From the NCBI GenBank assembly GCA_046328035.1, contig JAXLXI010000016.1, positions 1 through 64,000 of the forward strand: DNA of 64,000 bases, in the 5' to 3' direction. Positions 60,907 to 64,000 of the stretch are shown here, in pieces. Within the stretch, counting starts at the first letter, position 1, and the number at the start of each line of letters is the position of its first letter. A program made the position numbers and the translations under genes. The DNA comes from JBGASG01 sp046328035. Lineage in GTDB: Bacteria; Cyanobacteriota; Vampirovibrionia; Obscuribacterales; Obscuribacteraceae. The notes under the pieces were generated by a model. That model did not search any database, was not told the DNA's origin, and saw only the letters and a program-made list of their open reading frames with translations.

Positions 60907-60944
60907 GGTCTTCCTGACGCACTAGCTTAAGCACTATCGAAGCG

Positions 60945-61394
60945 CTACCTTGAACCAGGCTTCTGCACTCTGGCGACTTGTTGCAATTCACGCAGTTTCT
61001 CTTCCTTCGCTGAGATCAAAGCGCTGTCCTGACTGGTGACCGGATCGCGTTTCCAGCATTCAACTGCCTTCGCCGTGTAGTCCGCTGCTCCTGGAAAGTT
61101 CGCTGCTTGCCTTTCCGACTGCGCAAGTTTCTCATAAATCGCAGCTTGGGCCGCAGCGTTAGACCCGCATGCAGCAAGCGCCTGCTCATAGGCTGCTACT
61201 GCCTCCGCCCGCGATGCCAGTCCTTCTACAGAGTAAGCATCACCAAGCATAACAAGTGCGTTCGCAGTCTCTGGGCTGACATCGCCATGTACTCGTCGGC
61301 ACTGCACAACTAATTGCCGGAGTTCGGGCGTCTTCGCCCCAAAGAGGGGCGAGTTATTTTCCGGATTCGGCGGAGTCGGCCCTTCACCATTCAT
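60945..61394 (-). CDS. Small TPR-like protein
   Basis: A 149-aa protein of helical repeats (LRQLVVQCRRVHGDVSPETA, AVAAYEQALAACGSNAAAQA, YEKLAQSERQAANFPGAADY). It shows no signal peptide. The ATG at 61394 has GGTGA nearby; a GTG start nine codons earlier is possible. Function unknown. Confidence 0.65.
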   Translation of the reverse strand: MNGEGPTPPNPENNSPLFGAKTPELRQLVVQCRRVHGDVSPETANALVMLGDAYSVEGLASRAEAVAAYEQALAACGSNAAAQAAIYEKLAQSERQAANFPGAADYTAKAVECWKRDPVTSQDSALISAKEEKLRELQQVARVQKPGSR

Positions 61395-61481
61395 ACGCGT
61401 CACCAGTGATGTCTCCCACACAGCATACCGCGCTCTGGTGATAAAAACACGGGTCTTAGCATGCGGGCTCGCGTCGGCGGA

Positions 61482-61928
61482 TCAACGCCCCATCGGTATG
61501 CGGGTTACGCCGCCGCCAACTGTCGCTTCCACGTACGGGCGCGATCCCATGAGGGTATTGGCGTTTGCGTGATCGCGATTAAAATTCAAGGTGATACCAC
61601 CAGGCGGAATCAATTGACGATTCACGAAGTTCTGCACTTGCTGTGCGCGTCCTTCGTAGGTCTGGAACAGGCCGGTGTTAGCAACAGCGGCGCGTATGGC
61701 CTCTGCCCCTGCTGCAGTCAGGCTGCCGTCACGGTTTTGGAACCCGCCGGACTGAATCAACTCGATGATTTGTTGAGCATTGCCGGGACGCGCCGCCACC
61801 GGCACTTCATAGTCTCCGTCCAAACGTCGGTCGATTCGTGTTTGCGGTCCGTCGGACTCACCGAACCATGCGCTGACTCCTCCTTGAGCTCCAGCAGGTG
61901 CGTTTTCAAAGTTTTCAAAAGGTGGCAT
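61482..61928 (-). CDS. Small hypothetical protein
   Basis: A 148-aa protein, start fixed by GGAGGA at the right distance from the ATG. It has an acidic, Gly-rich start, then a helical middle (NAQQIIELIQSGGFQNRDGS, LTAAGAEAIRAAVANTG) and a short beta end. No known family. No signal or membrane segment. Confidence 0.65.
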   Translation of the reverse strand: MPPFENFENAPAGAQGGVSAWFGESDGPQTRIDRRLDGDYEVPVAARPGNAQQIIELIQSGGFQNRDGSLTAAGAEAIRAAVANTGLFQTYEGRAQQVQNFVNRQLIPPGGITLNFNRDHANANTLMGSRPYVEATVGGGVTRIPMGR

Positions 61929-62084
61929 TGTGTATTCCTCCGAGGCAGGGTCGATGCGTGTGGCTGATGCGAACATATTCGCTCGAAGTGCCTGCGGAGT
62001 CAGTCCGGACAAGCGCACAAGGTCGAGGTCTAGACACGAAGCTATACTGCACAATTAGACAGTCCCCGTGTTAGAGTTTGGGCG

Positions 62085-63041
62085 ATGCAAACGCAAAATT
62101 CAGTGAACTGGTCAGGCAAGCGAATCGGTGAATATACGATCGAATCGCTCCTGCACGAAAACAGTTTCGCTTTCGTTGTCAAAGCCATAAGTGACAGCGG
62201 AGCACCAAAAGTTATTCGTATCGCCAGGAGCAGCGCGGCACAAACGCCGATGGCACCACGTTCAACCCGGTATCTGCTCACCAGTCAGGCGGCGGGCACC
62301 GAGACCTATGCACCGCCGGGCCATATAGCGTTGGCCATGCAGATTGACGTGCTGCAAAAACTGGCAGCAGCACAGCCAGGATTTCTTGAAACTTACGGCG
62401 AAGTGGACGACAGTCTTTTTTACGTGATGCCCTTCTATGATGGACAGACCCTGGAAGAACTGATCGCCATCGGAAAGTTTCCTCTCGACGTCTTCATTAC
62501 CGATGTGATTCGCAAACTTATCGATGTGGCCGAGCCCTTGTCACATACCGCGGCAGGTCACCACGGCAACATCAAGCCCAGTCACATCGTGATCACCCAA
62601 AAGGGTCTGCAGCTGCTCTCGCCCGGCGTGTTTCGGGATGAAGTTGCGGCGAGCGGCGCACCCGTAAAGATAGCCTTGACCAGTCCGGCTTACTATCCGT
62701 TTCTGGAGCCGGACGACAAGCTGGCTATCGGGATCACGCTCTTTGAGAGTGTGTGCAAAGTGCATCCCTTCGCCGGCGAGGGTGGAACGGACCTCCAGGG
62801 GCGACTGACCCCCGAGTTTGCTCAGATGCTTTCTTTGCAGATGGAACGCGGGATGCCACACCTTTCCGGGCTCCTGCGATTCAGGACACCCAGGGAAATC
62901 GTGCCCAGTTTGTCGATTAAAGCCGAAAAGTACATGATGAGATCGCTTCGCCTGGGCTTCACCAGAGAAGGCAGGGTAGAGCCGGTCCGGGGTTGGAGCT
63001 CCTGGGAAGAGATGCGCATGCGCCTCCGGGATGTCGATTAA
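62085..63041 (+). CDS. Pseudokinase of the Ser/Thr kinase fold
   Basis: The kinase fold is visible across about 10-310: a degraded glycine loop, VIRIA with Arg45 in place of the invariant Lys, the catalytic loop reading HGNIKPSH instead of HRDxKPxN (Asp replaced by Asn162), and LSPG in place of DFG. YYPFLEPDDKLAIGITLFE keeps the DxxAxG-type helix. All catalytic residues are lost, so it should bind, not phosphorylate. It may regulate the active kinases. Not a frameshift: the frame is intact. No clear ribosome site. Confidence 0.75.
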   Translation: MQTQNSVNWSGKRIGEYTIESLLHENSFAFVVKAISDSGAPKVIRIARSSAAQTPMAPRSTRYLLTSQAAGTETYAPPGHIALAMQIDVLQKLAAAQPGFLETYGEVDDSLFYVMPFYDGQTLEELIAIGKFPLDVFITDVIRKLIDVAEPLSHTAAGHHGNIKPSHIVITQKGLQLLSPGVFRDEVAASGAPVKIALTSPAYYPFLEPDDKLAIGITLFESVCKVHPFAGEGGTDLQGRLTPEFAQMLSLQMERGMPHLSGLLRFRTPREIVPSLSIKAEKYMMRSLRLGFTREGRVEPVRGWSSWEEMRMRLRDVD

Positions 63042-63279
63042 TCATTAAAAAGCCCGGTCTGGCGTGCAGAATCCCAGGGTCTGGGCATATAAGAAGTAAC
63101 CGAGAACAGCCGCCATCTTGACATCGAGTCAGGAACCGATAGAATACTGTCGATCCACACCCGCCGTCCGTTTTCGGTCGCTGATTATTTCAGCGCACTT
63201 TAGTAACTCACGTTTTGAGCTGAGCCGCACTACGACGTGTCTTTGAGCACGGTCTGTTTGTGCTGCGGTGATTTACCAC
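63042..63279. other. 238-bp intergenic region
   Basis: CCCAGGGTCTGGG forms a short hairpin, shortly after the pseudokinase gene. No gene-like frame was seen. The right part is the leader of the next gene. Confidence 0.4.
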
Positions 63280-64000
63280 ATGGCACCACCTGCTAACGAC
63301 AATACAAACGACCCTCCCAAGGATCAGCCGAAAACCGGCACGACCCAGGAAGTCAGCCAGCAGGCGCTCGCTCCCGGCGATCCCAATGCTGCAACCGCCG
63401 GCAAGGGCGGGCAGACCGACAAAGTTCCGGTTGCCGCAGTTACCCAAGACGGTTCAATAGATTTCGGACCGCCTCAACCAGGTCCCAGCGACAAAGCCAA
63501 GGTAGACTCTAACGGACGCGTCACCGAAATAGCTCTGCCCAACAACCAGAAGCGCTCGTTCACCTACGACCGCGACGGACAACTGAACTCGTTTACCGAG
63601 CCCGACGGCAAAAAGTACGAACTCAAAAACGGCAAGTGGATGGGTCCCGACGGCAAGCCTGCCGGCATCGAAACCGCCATGGTTTCGGCGCAGGGCGACC
63701 TGGTCTTCACGGCCAGCGACAAGCACATCATCACTCGGTACGCCGACGGTCACAGTCAATCTATCGGCTTGAACGACAACTCGATCGTCACCACCGATAC
63801 TCAAAATCGCGTCACCAGCGTTCATTACGGCAACGGGCAGTCGCGCTCGTTCGAATACGGCGAAGACGGCAAGGTCAACAAAATTACCGAAACGGACGGT
63901 CAGGTCTACAAACTCGTCGACGGCAAATGGCTGAGACCCGACGGCAGCAACACTTTCAATGCCGACGCGAAGATTTTGCCCGACGGCACATACAGCTACA
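63280..64000 (+). CDS. YD-repeat-type surface protein, 3'-truncated by window edge
   Basis: The frame is open from the ATG at 63280 to the window edge (240 codons). After a disordered Pro/Thr/Asp-rich head (about 1-65) two RHS/YD-like beta units are clear: NGRVTEIALPNNQKRSFTYD, followed by RDGQLNSFTEPDGKKYELKN and GKWMGPDG, then NRVTSVHYGNGQSRSFEY, EDGKVNKITETDGQVYKLVD and GKWLRPDG. Such repeats build hollow shells in toxin-delivery and surface proteins. No signal peptide is seen. The total length and C-terminal effector, if any, lie beyond the window. Confidence 0.8.
   Translation, partial: MAPPANDNTNDPPKDQPKTGTTQEVSQQALAPGDPNAATAGKGGQTDKVPVAAVTQDGSIDFGPPQPGPSDKAKVDSNGRVTEIALPNNQKRSFTYDRDGQLNSFTEPDGKKYELKNGKWMGPDGKPAGIETAMVSAQGDLVFTASDKHIITRYADGHSQSIGLNDNSIVTTDTQNRVTSVHYGNGQSRSFEYGEDGKVNKITETDGQVYKLVDGKWLRPDGSNTFNADAKILPDGTYSY

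Overview
The window looks like a chromosomal segment of a gene-rich, mid-to-high GC bacterium with a two-membrane or otherwise complex envelope. The best guess is a deep non-photosynthetic cyanobacterial relative (Candidatus Obscuribacterales / Vampirovibrionia type). That placement is inference. It rests on Ser/Thr kinases fused to TPR arms, twin secreted caspase-fold proteases, many signal-peptide TPR and TonB-C proteins, a YD-repeat surface protein and a TraB/Tiki-type protein. No rRNA, tRNA or CRISPR array was seen.

Layout. (1) 1-16 kb is an accessory, defence-like island. It holds a triple-HTH protein with a C-terminal GIY-YIG domain (cut by the window edge), an HNH endonuclease, a frameshifted nuclease-like gene, a small protein coupled to a dCTP-deaminase-family enzyme, and a 1161-aa RecB-like nuclease/SF1 helicase fusion. 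It continues with a YjzC-like protein, an XRE-ImmA/IrrE protease coupled to a PIN-like protein, several orphans, a DUF2442-XRE-type regulator, and two convergent HTH/WYL regulators. The helicase and the small WYL-like regulator locus share a 22-bp paired-CTGCAG motif upstream, which suggests a small regulon. (2) 16-22.8 kb has two divergent caspase-like proteases, a TIG/IPT protein, a DUF2252 protein and a membrane protein. (3) 22.8-29.9 kb is a stress-related stretch: large catalase, glycine-zipper protein, BON protein, Spy-like protein with a divergent TetR regulator and a palindromic operator candidate, and TPR (lipo)proteins. (4) 30-44.7 kb has three receptor-like Ser/Thr kinases separated by secreted or membrane orphans. 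It also has a nitrobindin-like protein, a single-chain HigB-HigA-like fusion, an AHSA1 protein, a MATE exporter and a divergent AraC regulator. Two copies of a roughly 106-bp palindromic repeat lie at 31.3 and 32.2 kb. (5) 44.7-47.8 kb resembles a yqhC-type locus: AraC_N regulator, zinc alcohol dehydrogenase, cupin, and an aldo/keto reductase gene reduced to its first and last codons by an internal deletion. (6) 48-64 kb has an ATLF-like metalloprotease convergent with an ankyrin-SUKH protein, TPR/TonB-C proteins, YbaK-like and B3/4-type presumptive tRNA-editing proteins, a TraB/Tiki-like protein, an esterase, a pseudokinase, and the start of a YD-repeat protein that runs off the right edge.

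How it works together. Region 1 reads as stacked nucleic-acid or nucleotide targeting functions with their regulators. Regions 2-4 and 6 read as envelope and signalling functions (kinases, TPR scaffolds, caspases). Starts were moved inward wherever a Shine-Dalgarno, signal peptide or family N-terminus supported it.
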